A stretch of DNA of 64,000 nucleotides from Isoetes taiwanensis (lineage: Eukaryota > Streptophyta > Lycopodiopsida > Isoetales > Isoetaceae), in the NCBI GenBank assembly GCA_021234155.1, contig JAJEKV010000002.1, forward strand, positions 7,271,046-7,335,045, written 5' to 3'. Within the stretch, counting starts at the first letter, position 1; each line of letters starts with the position of its first letter. Made by a program: the position numbers and the translations under genes. The notes under the pieces were generated by a model. The model did not search any database. It was not told the DNA's origin and saw nothing but the letters and a program-made list of their open reading frames with translations. Of the stretch, positions 21,804 to 34,515 are shown one piece after another.

Positions 21804-24088
21804 TCAAAGACTCGAGATTATCCTCCTTGCCACCGATGTCTCTAACAAATTTCTTCACATAATTTATGACATACACACCACAACCAATTATTGAGTCGCT
21901 GGGGAGTTTCTAATGGAATGCGTGGTGCATTATGCAATGCACTTTCCTCATGCCTCCACCTCTTAAACACGCCCTGTGAGGAATCATGAGTATCAATAAC
22001 AAATTATCTTAAATCATAAGGCAAAAGATTAAATAATTCGAGATAGAGAGGAATACTTACAAAGGTGACAAATTTCGTAGATGCATGCAAGGGATCATAG
22101 GAATTAAGGTGCGTAATGCAAGGGCAGGCACGCTAGGGCCATCGGGCTATTAAGATGAAAAGGCTCCAATGGCCACTAAGAAATAGCAAATTGAAAGGCA
22201 ATTAAAATAGATTTAAAACATAATTAATCAAGCCAAAGAGTTTACCCAAAGATTGACAGAATATAATAGAATTGTGTTGTCCGGATCTTCTAGCTGCCCT
22301 ACCAAACGGTTATCATGGATGAGCTTGGCAACCTCATAAGCCCCGCCAACCCGGCCTTGCTTCCACTCAAGAATAGCCCTAATGCACCAGATGCGTGAAG
22401 ACATGATGGCACCTTTTCTCGATAGGAATTGAGTGCGTAATTACCCCTGCATACAATGATTGAGTGCAATGATCATCCGAAATTCAAGAAACTTAAGAAC
22501 TTAAAAACTTACAGAGAGATAAGAACCAATGCAATCCGAAGTCCTCATCGCCTCCACTTCCCCCGAGGCCAGAAGGGATTGTCATAAATTTAAGGGCCTC
22601 GCCCGGATGTAAACTCAACATTTGGTCGACTTTTGCCGACCTTGATGAAGGGGCTCTCAACCACCACAGGAAATTTAAAGTGAAGGGACACCGCCATCGA
22701 TCGCATCAACACCTTTTTGGTAGTCCAAAACCTAATCTAGAAAATGTGGATCAATAGAATACGATGATACAAAGATAATCTTGCGGACTTGGGAATATTT
22801 TCTTCGCCAGCTTCGCTGTGATCCGTTAGGGGCCATGATTTCAAGTGGGATTTACGGGGGTTTAGGGGTTTTGGGTCCGACGCCACCTCGAGAAGTTTTG
22901 GCGTGGTTTAGGCTGTGGGGACTAAAATTTACCTCCCCGGCCGCAGTACCGCACCACTTCGCCAAATCATCATCGCCCAATTGCCTTTGCTCCTCGCTTC
23001 TTTGTTAGAGGAGGCCAAAGCTCATTATCGAGATTAAATTTTTAGTGTTGTTCCCGATCCGTGCCTTTATCTCCCTCGACCGCAATTGTTGGCTTTCCAT
23101 TCACTTGCTTTCTTCCCTCGACTTGCAAATTAATGAAGGCTTCCCTTTCGCTTCTTATCGAGAAGACCCATTTCAATTTGCTCATCGGCCACCACTCCAG
23201 CCATTCTCCTGGCCCTCTGCAATTTTCGGGTCAGGTTGTGGCCATATTTATAATCCGGATCCAAGCTTCTGGCCACAGAAATTTTCTCATAACTCCTCTT
23301 CCACTGATTGGCATTCGCCTTGGCGGGCTCTGCATTGGGAAAAAGTATTCGATTTGGAATCCTCCCCTACAAGATCGTGAACCTGAAACCTATCATACAA
23401 GGCATGCACTCTGAACCTATGATTTTCGAGCTCAACATTCCCGAGTAAGTTTTGGTGCAGTCCTCAATTAAGCACTTCCATCAGGCTCGTTGTCTATGAC
23501 CTGACCCTTTGCTGCATCCTTACCCCCTTCCTCATTCAAATCACCCAGCAGTTGAGCGTCCACAGAAATTCCTGGGATCACCTCCACCTCTAGATTCTTC
23601 CCCACATCCGATTTTTCCTGCCCTACATCCGATTTTACTTGCCCTGCCGGCTTTAGGGGACTCCACCCTTACCTCCCGATTCCGCCTTGCGCAGAAGTCC
23701 GAATCTTGAATGCATATGAAGCTACCGGAAGTCAAGACAAATATTCTCGCCAAACCGGTGTTGAGGCCGACTCGAGGGTTATGGACTCGTCCATCTGCAA
23801 GCCACAGTAAGATTTAGTTAAGAATAGTAGGAAATAGTAAAAAACTTGATAAAACAGAGTGAAAGAGTTGATTTTACCTCCGTAACTTCGTTAATACAGG
23901 AGGTAAACGACTTCCGCAACGCCAACGGTGCCGTCGCCCGACAAAAAGAATGTGCACAGAGGAATCCGGGAGTGGCCAAACAGAGTTCCGCATTTGCATT
24001 TGGACTTCGACATCGACGGAGTGCTCTCCCGTCCTCTGATATCCCCAGGCGCTACGTGGCGGACAGCTAGTGGCCACGTACGCATCAT
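21804..24088 (-). pseudogene. MULE second gene (C2H2 / coiled coil / Ulp1), copy 2
   Basis: Start ATG at 24088 and stop TGA at 21804-21806 correspond exactly to copy 1. Near 23605 this copy has one more base than copy 1 and reads through, so copy 1 has the deletion; at the position of the copy 1 TAG it has TGG. The region 23180-23380 (coiled coil) is identical to copy 1. The Ulp1 catalytic-Cys exon (21804-21990) is degraded at CAG/CTG sites, so NNSDCGV cannot be read directly. The two copies together suggest the ancestral gene was open. Current coding state of this copy is undecidable until the sequence is corrected. Confidence 0.7.
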
Positions 24089-24138
24089 TAATGGCCTGTC
24101 CGAATTTAATTAAAATAAAAGGTACTGCTGCTTCTGGG

Positions 24139-24871
24139 ATTCCGGAGGACTCAGATAAATCACCGTGATCTAATCTGCCACGAGCAAAACCACCCTGAGT
24201 GCATCTAACGGCGGAGAATAACTCCCGCCTCCACGTCGGAAGCTCCACGCCGGGCGCTTCCATCGCCGCCACTCACGGGTGATCCCTGAGGACGGATCCA
24301 CTCACGGGTGGTGATCCCGAGAAGGGGATCACCATGGCGATAGCTACCGCCGAAACAGCCCATGGCCCCGAGAATGATCCAAGTCTGGTGATCACCCCGA
24401 GGAGGGGATCCATCGCCACCCGACGGGGATCCCGGCGATGGATCACTTCTGGGCTGGGATTGCGGCCCCGGCCATTATCGCCACACGCTGGTGATCCCTG
24501 AGGAGGGGGATCCACGCCCGGGGGTGCCGGGATCCTGCAGGAGTGGATCACCTCGCGGATAGCGCCCCGCCGCTATCAGCCACCTGGGGCGGGTGATCCC
24601 GAGGAGGGGCTCCATGTCCCGGTCCCGGGGATCACTCACGGCGATAACGACGCCTGGGCGAACGCCCACCGGCCGTGGGGATCCCGGAGGAGAGGATCGC
24701 CTGGATGATCCCGGAGGCGGGGATCTCTGAGGCGGGACGGCCGCGATGGCACGGGGGTTTGGACGCCGGGGATGGACCGGGCCGACGTGGCGTGTGCCGT
24801 ACGGGGTCTTCCCAACGGATCCCGTCGAGAGCGGCCTGGGATCCCGGAGGACGGTAAAAGTATCCCGAGCC
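24139..24871 (-). repeat. MULE right terminal inverted repeat, copy 2
   Basis: Counterpart of 7545-8395, shortened to about 730 bp. The outer 190 bp (24670-24860) is nearly identical to copy 1; the inner 98-bp unit array is full of small gaps. Confidence 0.8.
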
Positions 24872-24880
24872 CTTCATGGA
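24872..24880. other. MULE target-site duplication, right side, copy 2
   Basis: CTTCATGGA, identical to 15017-15025. Confidence 0.82.
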
Positions 24881-26839
24881 CACCCATTGCCCACGCCAAA
24901 TATCTTAAAAGCACAATCAAAACCCAGACAACATCATAATGGCAATATGACAGAGTCGTTGATTTCCTACTTAATATCTAACCCAAACAAATCTAAGACA
25001 TTGAATCACGGATAAAAGAATCAAATGAGAACATTAAGTACATCATAAAAATATACCCTTTCACTCTTGCCTCTCCAATAAATAACTCAAAAAATGGGTA
25101 CATGTTTGGCAAGTGCCCTCAAATAAAGGGTCTGTTGACCCTTTATTTTTCATTTAAAATTCTCTCAAAGAAATTTTTTTACAAACGCTCGAACACCTAA
25201 GGATTCGAAAGCACGTGAGTAAAATCCCAATATTTATAACTAGAAGGTGTTTCGGGCCAAGCAAGCCGGGCATAAGTTGGAAGCTTGTAAATGTTTTGGC
25301 CGTAATGAGAAAAGTTTATAACGATGCCTAGCATTGTTGGCTTTACTTGGAAACATGTAGATGATAACGCACGATGCACCTACCATCTACACCGTGATAC
25401 ACCTAAAACTACATTGAACCTAAATCTTAAGTCTAACATGGAATCTTGGTCGCCTTTAAAAGATCAAATTTTGACCATTGCGGCCACTTTTTTCAAGACA
25501 CGCACGGGCCGAACATGCGATTGTAAGAAGTAACGGTATGGAAGATGCAAAGATGATCATATAGGGGATAGAAAAAAGCTCTAGCATTGCTGGGCTGTAA
25601 TGCAGTTGTTTAAAGGCGGTTGTAGAGCTATAGGCAGTTGTTGATCATTGAAGTATTCCAAAATTTGCTTTCATATTAGCGATGGTGATTTCATGATAAA
25701 CCAAGATGTTAGAGTAATTTTTTGTTGGCCAACTTGTACAACCTTTTTGGCAATTGTGGTACGCACAATAAAGAAAAAATAACAATGGCAAAGATTTGAT
25801 TATAGAGGAAGTCTAAATTGTTGTACACAAAGATAAGGCAACTTCGAGCTCAACCTCAATATTTATTAAGATAGTCAATTGGAAAGTGTACAATCTATAC
25901 ATTCCCATGGCCAGGCATAAAAAACATAGTTAGATTGCATATTTAAGTTGAAAACATATAAAATAGCAATTGATTGCATAACTTAAGTTGAGAATGTATA
26001 AAATAGCAAAATTGCCCAGCTTTGCTAGGCTATAAGGCAGTCTTATTAAGGGAATTGTTAGACCATAGGGCATTTGTTAATCATTCCTACGTTGTAAATA
26101 TTGGTTCCATTAATAGACCTTATCAATTAAAAACCATTGATTTTCATGCAATACCCTTGAGGCTAATCTAAGACGAATAAGATCAAGTTGACTTTAGCAT
26201 CTTTAATTCTATAGCACTGCAGCATAACTTGCTTAAAGTGAACATGTAGAATCATTTTTACAATTTGCAAGAGGTTTGAATATGGAGGACTTTGAGAATG
26301 AAATGCACACCATGTTGAAGTAAGAGAATGCTTCAAAATTAACTGCCCTACCACCTATATGATCACAGTTATAAAAGCTGGCCCAGCCAACACGTTGCCA
26401 AAGATGAAATCTAAATATAAATTTCCATCATGAACGTCCCCTGAAACAAAAGGTATATAGCATCAAGCAAATACTTATATAACCCACTACATTGTACTTT
26501 GTCATGGTCAAAATACTTGCATGTGCAGCTGCACAACACTCTTGTATGAGAGGGAAATTTCTCATTGAGCAGTTGTCTATATGAGCACAGCATGAAAACC
26601 TCTAGCTGCATGTGAATACCATGCCTCCACTTGGATGGAACTCTAAACATCATATTCGTTTAAACACCATATTGGTTCCATATGCAAGAAATCAGTTCCT
26701 TATATCAGAATAGATGCAAAGCATGAACTTGCCTCCATTTGAACGAAACTCTGAGCATCATCATAGCCCAAATGCCACAGGGCCTGTATATTTCAGCTCA
26801 AATTAATAGTATATACTTTAAACCCTCTGTTTATTTTGG

Positions 26840-27597
26840 TAGACTTTGTATTTTCAGTTGTGTTTAGCTTCCCAATTGCATCTGCCACCACATCTCATGC
26901 ATCTTCTACTACTTGCAACTGAGATCTAGTAGTCCTTTTGCAATTGCTTAGATCATTACAGAAATCAAATGACGGTCCCTTTAATGCAGGATTTGATGGG
27001 CCTAATATGAGACAATGATTTCTAGGATCAATGTTGCTTTGGATCAATACTGCAGCAACAGAATCAGTCCTTGCAACTAAAACCTATTGTACCTCATCAT
27101 GTCCATCTGTAACCTAGCAGCCACTAAAACCTAGCATCCCCCAATGTGGCCACATTTCTTTGTTACAGAAGCTTGATGTTCTATGTGAATTCCTGCTGCA
27201 GCACATTTGACAAATACCTCCACAAGCTTAACAGTAGTTGTGGTTCCGACAAATCCAGTATACACATCAGCAATAAGAGGAGCCAAGAAATCAACATAAG
27301 AAGTTCTACATCTTTGTTCCTTGCTTATGCTTAATCTTGCTTTCCTTTGTTCTCTATCATGGAAACCCCTAGCATAAAACAAATGTTCTACCTTTTTTGG
27401 AACTGTATCCATAGATAATATGCCAGATCTAGTCCAGACTCATTTGAAGTAGAAGCCAAAGAAGCAGAATGTTTGACACAAAAATTGTCTAGATATTTGG
27501 CCATCTGACCAACTTGAACTTGAACTGGATCAGAGGAACCAAACATCCGTGAATATATCTTGTTTGGTTGATGAGATTTGAATGTGTACCACACCTT
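26840..27597 (-). pseudogene. Isocitrate lyase fragment, copy 2
   Basis: Same captured fragment as 10340-11128, with the same frameshifts and the KKCGH motif, so it was dead before the duplication. It lacks about 30 bp near 26895 that copy 1 keeps. Confidence 0.82.
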
Positions 27598-28038
27598 CTG
27601 AAAGCCAATAAAGAGGTTGACATTCGATAAAGATATCAATGAGGTTCTGCAACTACAAACAACAAAATCCTATAGTAGAATGAGACCAACATTCTAGTGA
27701 AACCAATAAACACAATGCCATGAAGGTAACTATACCAATCAGCAGCAATAAAAGGCCGAAATAGTCAATGCTTGGCCCTTTCACATTATAGCAACCACTA
27801 CAGTTGGTAAATGTTGGTAAAAAATCTTCGAGACCATAAATCCTTTGTCATTTAAGATCTATTTTGCAGCTCTATGTCAGCCCCTCGTGCAGAATATGGG
27901 CCTGTCATAAATTTATATAGGAACTTAGATGGTCTTACTACTGCCTCAACCTTAAGGCAACTATGTATCTAGCATCGATTATCCCTGGTCATAGATTTTT
28001 ACAGATCCGAGTACAAAATAAAAAAGAGAAAAACAACT

Positions 28039-28374
28039 CTAATCTTTCAAATTCAATGCTATATCTTTTTCATGTCCTAGTCTATGACAATATGAAGTTT
28101 GTAAGGAAATTCCAGCATTCTGCAGGGGCTTAGAAAATTTAACAGTTTTCAAAGATGTCATTACATCAGATTCATCTTCAGACTTCTTTCTTTCCTCATT
28201 GCGAAGAGCAACCTGTTCTGCTGCTCCCCTATCTGCCAAATAAAGAACACTTGTGGGTTGCACATGTAGAATGACTACATTGTCACTGGGCCTCAAATAA
28301 TTCTATACTGGTTATTTTACAGCATATGCACTCAGATCAACAACAATTGCAAATTTCCTTCCACCAGATGCCAT
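28039..28374 (-). pseudogene. Universal stress protein fragment, copy 2
   Basis: Same as 11570-11894 with both early stops. It keeps 12 bp (ATTGC-GAGGAAAGAAAG region near 28190) missing from copy 1, giving a continuous frame of 85 codons from LRPSDN to the end. Confidence 0.72.
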
Positions 28375-28979
28375 TTCTCTCTATATGGGCAAATATTAGA
28401 ATGCATGTATTAGTGTACCTATAAAACAACGACAACGGGCTTCCCCCAAATCTATAGCAAATAGCCAAATCTTCCAGTATGGACCAAATAGCTTACTCGA
28501 TCTCGCCAACCGCTGCACTAAACTTTACTGTACACAAAATCCAAACCCAAAGCAAAGTAGAACGACACAAAAAAGAAACTTTAAAGAAAAGTAAATTAGA
28601 AGAACGACACAGATGATGCCACGTGGTCTAACTCAATCTCAGCCGCCCAATCTAGGGCTGGATACAACACCCTATAACATTATAATATATGAGATGATAA
28701 CAGGGATTACTGATTAGCCAATAATCCTTTCATGCATGCTCAGCTCAGCATAGACTTGCCACAACGAATCACCCTGTCTGGCACTGTAGCATAATATTCT
28801 TGCTGGAGTTATAAATTGATTGAAATGTGAATGGCTGCTTAAGCTGTCACACTAGCCTCTTTTGCTGGCCAACAAGCCATGACGCTTTTCGTTTTTATAA
28901 CTCCATATCAACTTGTACTTCGGGAAGGTTCCAGATGTCCTCACCCGTTGCCCCATTGAGAACAGACACACGTAACAAA

Positions 28980-31683
28980 CTAGTCAAGGTTGACATATGA
29001 CGAACACAACATTAACAAATTATCTTCAGAAAAACACAATATCAAGACAAGCAGCAAAGAAACAAGGATATAATAAGTAGACTCCTCTTTCTGGCCACGA
29101 TTAGAACTCTGGTGTAGCTCCCGTTGTATCTCTGCTGTCACCTGCAATAAATATCTAGAAACTGAGTAAAGCATCAAAACTTACACCAACAAAACAAAGG
29201 GGTCATTGAATGAAGAGAACTCACTAGATAATGGTTATGCTTATGCATCAACCTCTTTAAGCTCTCCTTGTCATTAGCAGACAGTTCATTTTTATATCTG
29301 CAGTTGAAATGGCTTAGAATCAGATTTGCAATGAACTAAATTAAATCCCTAACCCACCTTTGAACAAATGTCAAGAGACATTGATGCCATATCACAGGTG
29401 GAGTCCTGTCATCCTCCATGAATTTTGTGAAGTGTGCAACAAGGGAGTCCAAAACACGATAAGGCAGTGCATATTTCTTGTCCATGAGCAACTTCAGAAA
29501 ATAACTATAACGAAAAATAATGTTAGCTGCTTCCGACACTTCTGGAACAGCAACATAAATTACTAGAATAGCACAACCAACCTATTCGTTCCACAATACT
29601 CCATCTCGGCAATTTTCAAGAGAGCAACACTGTCGAAACAAAAACCATATGAATAAATACCCCTACTTCAATGAAGCAAATTCTACACATAGGCATCCAG
29701 GTTAAATGCTAAAAAGCTATGCATAATGGAGGTAAAATTGTACCTGGAATGAAGAGCAGGAATTGAAACCTTTTGTATGACACTACCAATTATTACAGCT
29801 TCCCGAAGATTACAAGTTCGAGACTAGAAATATGTAAACAATATTTCAGTACCTCACAAAAGTTAAGCATTAAGCATTTTCATTATTTCTAATACATGAA
29901 TAGAAGGTAAGGTCTGCGGCATTTTGCTTAGAGATACAGAAGAGGTGATACATAAAGAATACATACACATGAATCTGACCAAAGGACCATCCTATCAGTC
30001 TCATGAATTGTTTGTAGTCGAAGTTTTGTAACTATGTTAGCATCTATGACTGATATGATGCAAAAAATGTAGAAAGACAATAGATCCTGAGGGTGATACC
30101 GACCAAGATCAAGTGGGCCAGCGGAATTAAACTTAAGGAAAAAAAATTGCAGAAGATAAATAGAGAAGCTGTTAAAATATTCCCACCTGACAAAGGGGAA
30201 AAATTATTCCCCTATAAAATGCACCTGGCTTATAAACTGCCTTCTTCAAAGCTTGATACAGTGCGAAATGGAGTCGTTTATTTACACGAATGTCCTCACG
30301 GATGCGAGGTAGCAGTACTAGATTATAGAACCTCTGTGCCATTCGATCGTTGAGATTGGAGGCAAATAAACGAGTTGCTTGATAAAGTGAGTTGGCTGTC
30401 CATTTCTCTGGACTTGTTAGATACAATATGTCTTCCCAATTTGACAACGCAGGTAAGATTTTGAAGGCTTTTGGAAGTTTGCCAGAATTATATCTGCTCA
30501 AAAGTCTACCGACACTGTAGACAAAATAAAAAATGTCACTATGCCCACTGTGCTAAACAAAAAAAGAATACACCATTGCATACCCTCTGTAGACCTCCAT
30601 AACTTTGTTATCCATTCCAGGCAAAACTCTTCCTTCTGCCAGACAAAAAACATAATTGAAAGCAGAAATTAAAAATGATACTAGGTGTTTAGGTATTCTT
30701 ATCATATAAACTTTCAGGAATTATAACTTGCACATGGCAACAGCCACCCACAATTCCAGGAAGTTCCAAATGCAAAACGGCCCATTATGAGTAGAGAAAG
30801 ACTCATTCGCGCTATTACCTTGATTATTGGCTACTTTGTTGCCAATACTACTTCCATTTATTTTCTCCATTATCATCTCTGTTAAAGTCCGTTGTGGGAC
30901 AGCATCCTTGGCCATAAACATCGACATTATCTGCTCTTCCTCCTTAGACATTTCCTAGGAATACAACCAGAAGTGCTTACACAAACAGACTTGACACTTC
31001 TAAAATGCGTTGACACTTTTAACTTGAGTACCTCATACTCCCCATATTCACTTTGGTTACTGAGAAAGGGGTCTTCGTCCTCCTCGTCCGTATCATCATC
31101 AATTCCAGTATTGTCTGCAATAGCAGAGAAAGCCTTCCGAGCACCTGCTAGCTCATCTGCTGAATCCCTATGAGCAATGTTTTTGTATTAATTCAAAAAT
31201 ATAACAGGTTAGACTTATAGAGTATTTCTAGGGAAAAGTTGAATTATGCTTAATGTTGGGACACAAAAAGACAGACCTCTCCTTCTCTAATTCGAGCTGC
31301 TGTCTTAGAGCCTCTTTAAGTACCTTATTAGTCATTCCAGCGTCCATATACTGCCACAAATTCAACAACTAATTAGATTATTGTCTTCAAGCATCCAACT
31401 AATGGAATTTTTATCAAATTAAAAAATAAAAAATAAAAAATTAAAAACTCACTTCTTCCATATCCTGCTGCTTTCGATCCTTGAGAGACTTTTTGGAGGG
31501 TCGTTCTGACATGATATCATCCATTTGATCTCCCAGACTAATATCGTGCTTTTCTGTTGCAAACTCTTTGCGCTTCCTTTTTCCGTTGATTTGGACCTTA
31601 ACTTTTGACTTAGTTTTCATCTTCCGCAGGCTAGCTGCAGTTTTAGCCCTGGCCTTGGCCTTGGAAGCGGTGCTGGCTTCCAT
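28980..31683 (-). CDS. Bystin (BYSL/Enp1), 40S ribosome biogenesis factor
   Basis: Bystin is a nucleolar protein needed for 18S rRNA processing and export of pre-40S particles. Eleven exons with GT-AG introns and consistent phase: 31453-31683, 31277-31350, 31032-31167, 30819-30954, 30584-30635, 30187-30514, 29744-29823, 29582-29629, 29358-29504, 29225-29297, 28980-29141; about 488 residues. The N-terminus is basic and low complexity (nuclear targeting likely), with an acidic [11 protein letters not shown] stretch in exon 3. The conserved block runs from exon 5: [107 protein letters not shown]. Family members end soon after SSNRGQKEE; the last 33 residues here are hydrophobic and unlike them, so a final splice or early end may be missed. 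Full and open; probably the functional copy. Confidence 0.93.
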
Positions 31684-33330
31684 AATGAAGCAATGTCCAG
31701 GCCAATTTCGGTCTAATAGAGCCGCGATGATCTAAGCTTCGAGCTTGGACTGTGGAGACGCAGAATCTCAAAACCTAGGGTTTAGCATAACACACCACGT
31801 AGACCCAGATGTTCCACCTCAGCCGTTGGATCTTCAATTTTTGGATTGCCCTTGGAGGGCAAACCCTGATTATGGGCTTTTGGCATATTCTGGGTATATG
31901 CCAGTAAATCCCCAAAATGTTCCGAAAACCGCCCAAAACTTGGTATTGCCGGTTTACTGCCGGTCACCCTTGTTGCTGCGGAAGACTCGCCGTCGTTGTT
32001 TGCTTTGTCCCAAGAGGCAAAGGGAGAAGCCGGGATACATGTTGATTGTTTTCTTTGGGTGCTGCCGCAATGCCATAGCCAAGCTTCAACATCAGCATTT
32101 TGATCACTACAAACTGAAAATCATCCATCTTTAGAAATTTCATCTTATTCCTTTGCTTCAGGCCGCCATTTGTCTACACTATATATACTTCACATATTGG
32201 ATCAAATAAGCCTTGAAATGGATGCATTTCGGATCTTCACCATTTCTTTCATCATTTTCTTGTCTTTGTTCTTAAAAATGTAACTCGTACATTTGTTCAA
32301 TGGTTAGATATTTAGTCAAAAAATCCAAGGGATTTCAATTCCACTAGTTTAAGTAGGATATGTGGGATTATCTATTGCCTTCGAAGATTATTTCAATCTA
32401 ATACAGCGTGGCAGACATTTTGAAGAAGCATCAAGTGGAATTAGGTCAGTGGTCCATAGACGGGAGCAATCCTCTGCAGATCATTCTAGAGTTACTCAGC
32501 TTTCTTGAAGACCCAGATACTGCATGCCTAGGTTTTGAGATTTCGTGTCCACAAGTTTGCATACCTCGTCTTGACCTAGCCAGGATCTTGCAGAGTATCT
32601 CTATATGAACGTCTTCGATCGACGAGGAAACTATCAAATTGGCAAGGCCTTTTTATATTGCTTAGAAACCAGGTCTGTTTTCTTCAGGTCAAGCTAAACT
32701 TAGCACAGGATTGCTTAAAGTTAGAATCTCCTTTCCATGGATAATGAACTGACATTCTAATATAATGAATGGTGCAATATTAGCAGGCACTGCACAAATG
32801 CTTTCATTGAGGTCAGACATTGGGGCATTAGAAATCTAGCAAGAAATATTAGTCTTTTCTTTCTCAACTTTTCTTTTTTCCTTTCATAGTTGAATTGATG
32901 ATATGTTCTTTGTCTAGTACACCATCCAATTTTGGCAAGCTAAGAAGAAGCTAGCAAACTCGTTGTAGCAGATAGTGAATCTGGCAAGAGTCTTTTAAGT
33001 AATGTTCGTACGAGCTCTGTGCATGTTTTTGAATAAGGGTCAGGTATTGCGTTTTGATATCATGTGATGTTCGTATTGATGATAGATGGGCCACCCTTCG
33101 TGATGGCATCTTATTTGCATATATTGTTGCTAGTGCTGACATGTATGTATGCTTCCACAATATAGAATATCCCAGAGAAGGCATGGGGCAAATGACACCT
33201 CCGTGTCCTTCACTCGGACACTTATCACAAGTGGTCCGAGTCAAATGGAGAGCCTTTCCTGGTGATAGTGTTGCTGGGAAAGGAGATTTCCTATATTTAT
33301 ATGATGAGAGCATCATATAGGTTTTGGGAG
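31684..33330. other. Bystin promoter side and unassigned intergenic DNA
   Basis: The first few hundred bases should hold the bystin promoter; no clear core element. Two open stretches (31745-32134 and 32408-32608, plus) have no domain I recognise and I do not call them genes. Confidence 0.4.
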
Positions 33331-33351
33331 TGTCACAATGGTATCAGAGCC
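33331..33351 (+). mobile_element. LTR retroelement remnant: LTR end and tRNA-iMet primer site
   Basis: TGTCACA, one base, then TGGTATCAGAGCC (33339-33351), the primer-binding site complementary to initiator methionine tRNA. The left 250 bp (with CTCGGACACTTATCACAAG) is probably LTR. No gag-pol follows, so it is a solo fragment. Confidence 0.7.
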
Positions 33352-34515
33352 ATGATCTTGGTAGACTTGATTATAGCACTGGCCATGCCCTAATTAGTTA
33401 GGTCCAATAGATAAGTAGTAAGTGTTAAAGTACAAAACCCTCTTAAGTCTCTATGTAATATGTTAAAGTAGCCTAGTATGTGAAAGACGGGTTAATTAGG
33501 AAGATAATTGCAGGGAAGAAAGAAGAGAGAATGTTGAGGTTGGGGTAGAAAAAGGTCGCTTGTTCTCGAGGGCCATAACTTTTTGTAGGAAGCTCGGATC
33601 GAGGTGATTCTTGCACCATTGCATTGAGATGAATTGATTAAAGCCTCATCAAGGAGATGGGATTTTTAAATGTTGCACTTAGAATGTCTTAGATGTTTAT
33701 TTTTTAATTTAAAAGCATACAAATGTTCTATGTGCAATATACATATGCATATTTCTGCCGTATTTAAGAAAAAATAAATAAATAAATAATGTTTAGATGT
33801 TTCTTTTTGTGTCATTTAATTCTCTTGTGCTTCCTCACTGTTCTTCACCAGATAGTTTGGATCGTCCCACCTCTGCTCGCGCTAACCCTGTGGCTCGCTT
33901 GTGTCATCCTCTCTTAAGCCATGGCTTGCATAGGGCAGACTCAAAGTCTGACTACCTGTACTGTGCCACAACTTTTTGCTGAGTTAGGGCTATGATGTGC
34001 CTAAGGCAATCGATCCTGATTCCTGTCCTTTAAAAGTTTATTTTAAAACTACTTTCCGTAATCAATGGAAGGCTTAAATTATGCCTATATTCGGCGTGCT
34101 TTAAAACGAGGAAAAGTTCCTCCGCTATTAAGGAGCGGCGCCGCCATGGCTCTATGCTACTCTATTTGGGCACCTGGCATTCTTCTATGGCTTTGGCATT
34201 CTTCTGCGGCTATGGTGAGCAAGCATGTTTTTGCTATGGCTCCTTCTTAGCTTCAAGATATATTTCACTTCAAGATCTGGCTTTAAGATTTTGCTTCAAG
34301 ATCTGAAGGACGTGTGCATCTGAAGATTTCGCTTCAAGATCTTCAAGATCAACGACGGATTTGGCTTCAAGAAACAAATAAACACAGGATTCAACAGGCC
34401 ATCTGTGCTTCGCAAAGCTCCGCCGGAGAAAATCGTTCACGCCTAGCTCCGCTAGAACAGAGAAAAGAGGGAACAAATGCCACGTGGAAATTTAAGCCTC
34501 CCATTGATTACGCAT
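33352..34515. other. Unassigned intergenic DNA
   Basis: Contains an AAATAAAT microsatellite near 33770-33790 and a cluster of CTTCAAGATC words at 34255-34370. No gene seen. Confidence 0.4.

Larger units (their letters stand above)
15026..24871 (+). mobile_element. Mutator-like element, complete, copy 2 (9846 bp)
   Basis: Bounded by inverted termini GGCTTAGGATACTTTTTAC (left) and GGCTCATGATACTTTTACC (right, read inward) and by the 9-bp duplication CTTCATGGA. Order: left TIR 15026-15785, transposase 16177-19234 (+), palindrome arrays 19675-19880 and 20800-21245, C2H2/Ulp1 gene 21804-24088 (-), right TIR 24139-24871. Copies 1 and 2 share the same insertion site, so they arose by duplication of the region, not by two transpositions. 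Much of this copy carries the CAG/CTG error pattern. Confidence 0.87.
25240..28694 (-). mobile_element. Helitron-like element with captured gene pieces, copy 2
   Basis: Counterpart of 8766-12219, 3455 bp. The 5' start TCTCATATATTATAATG is intact at 28694. CTAG is at 25240-25243, but the adjoining hairpin is garbled (copy 1 shows it intact), in line with the CAG/CTG error zone that ends near 25555. From there on it matches copy 1 almost base for base apart from a few short indels (26064, 26894, 28187). Confidence 0.68.

Noticed and set aside
16100-25560. RIP-like or deaminase hypermutation of copy 2
   Set aside because: The changes include T to C in CTG and multi-base replacements (CAGC to CAAAG); deamination gives C to T. 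Base-calling error fits better.
1-30183. Two independent MULE insertions
   Set aside because: Both copies share the same flank, target duplication, Helitron and bystin exons, so the region was duplicated with the element in place.
32408-32608. Small gene at 32.4 kb
   Set aside because: 66 codons, no recognisable domain, no splice or neighbour support.
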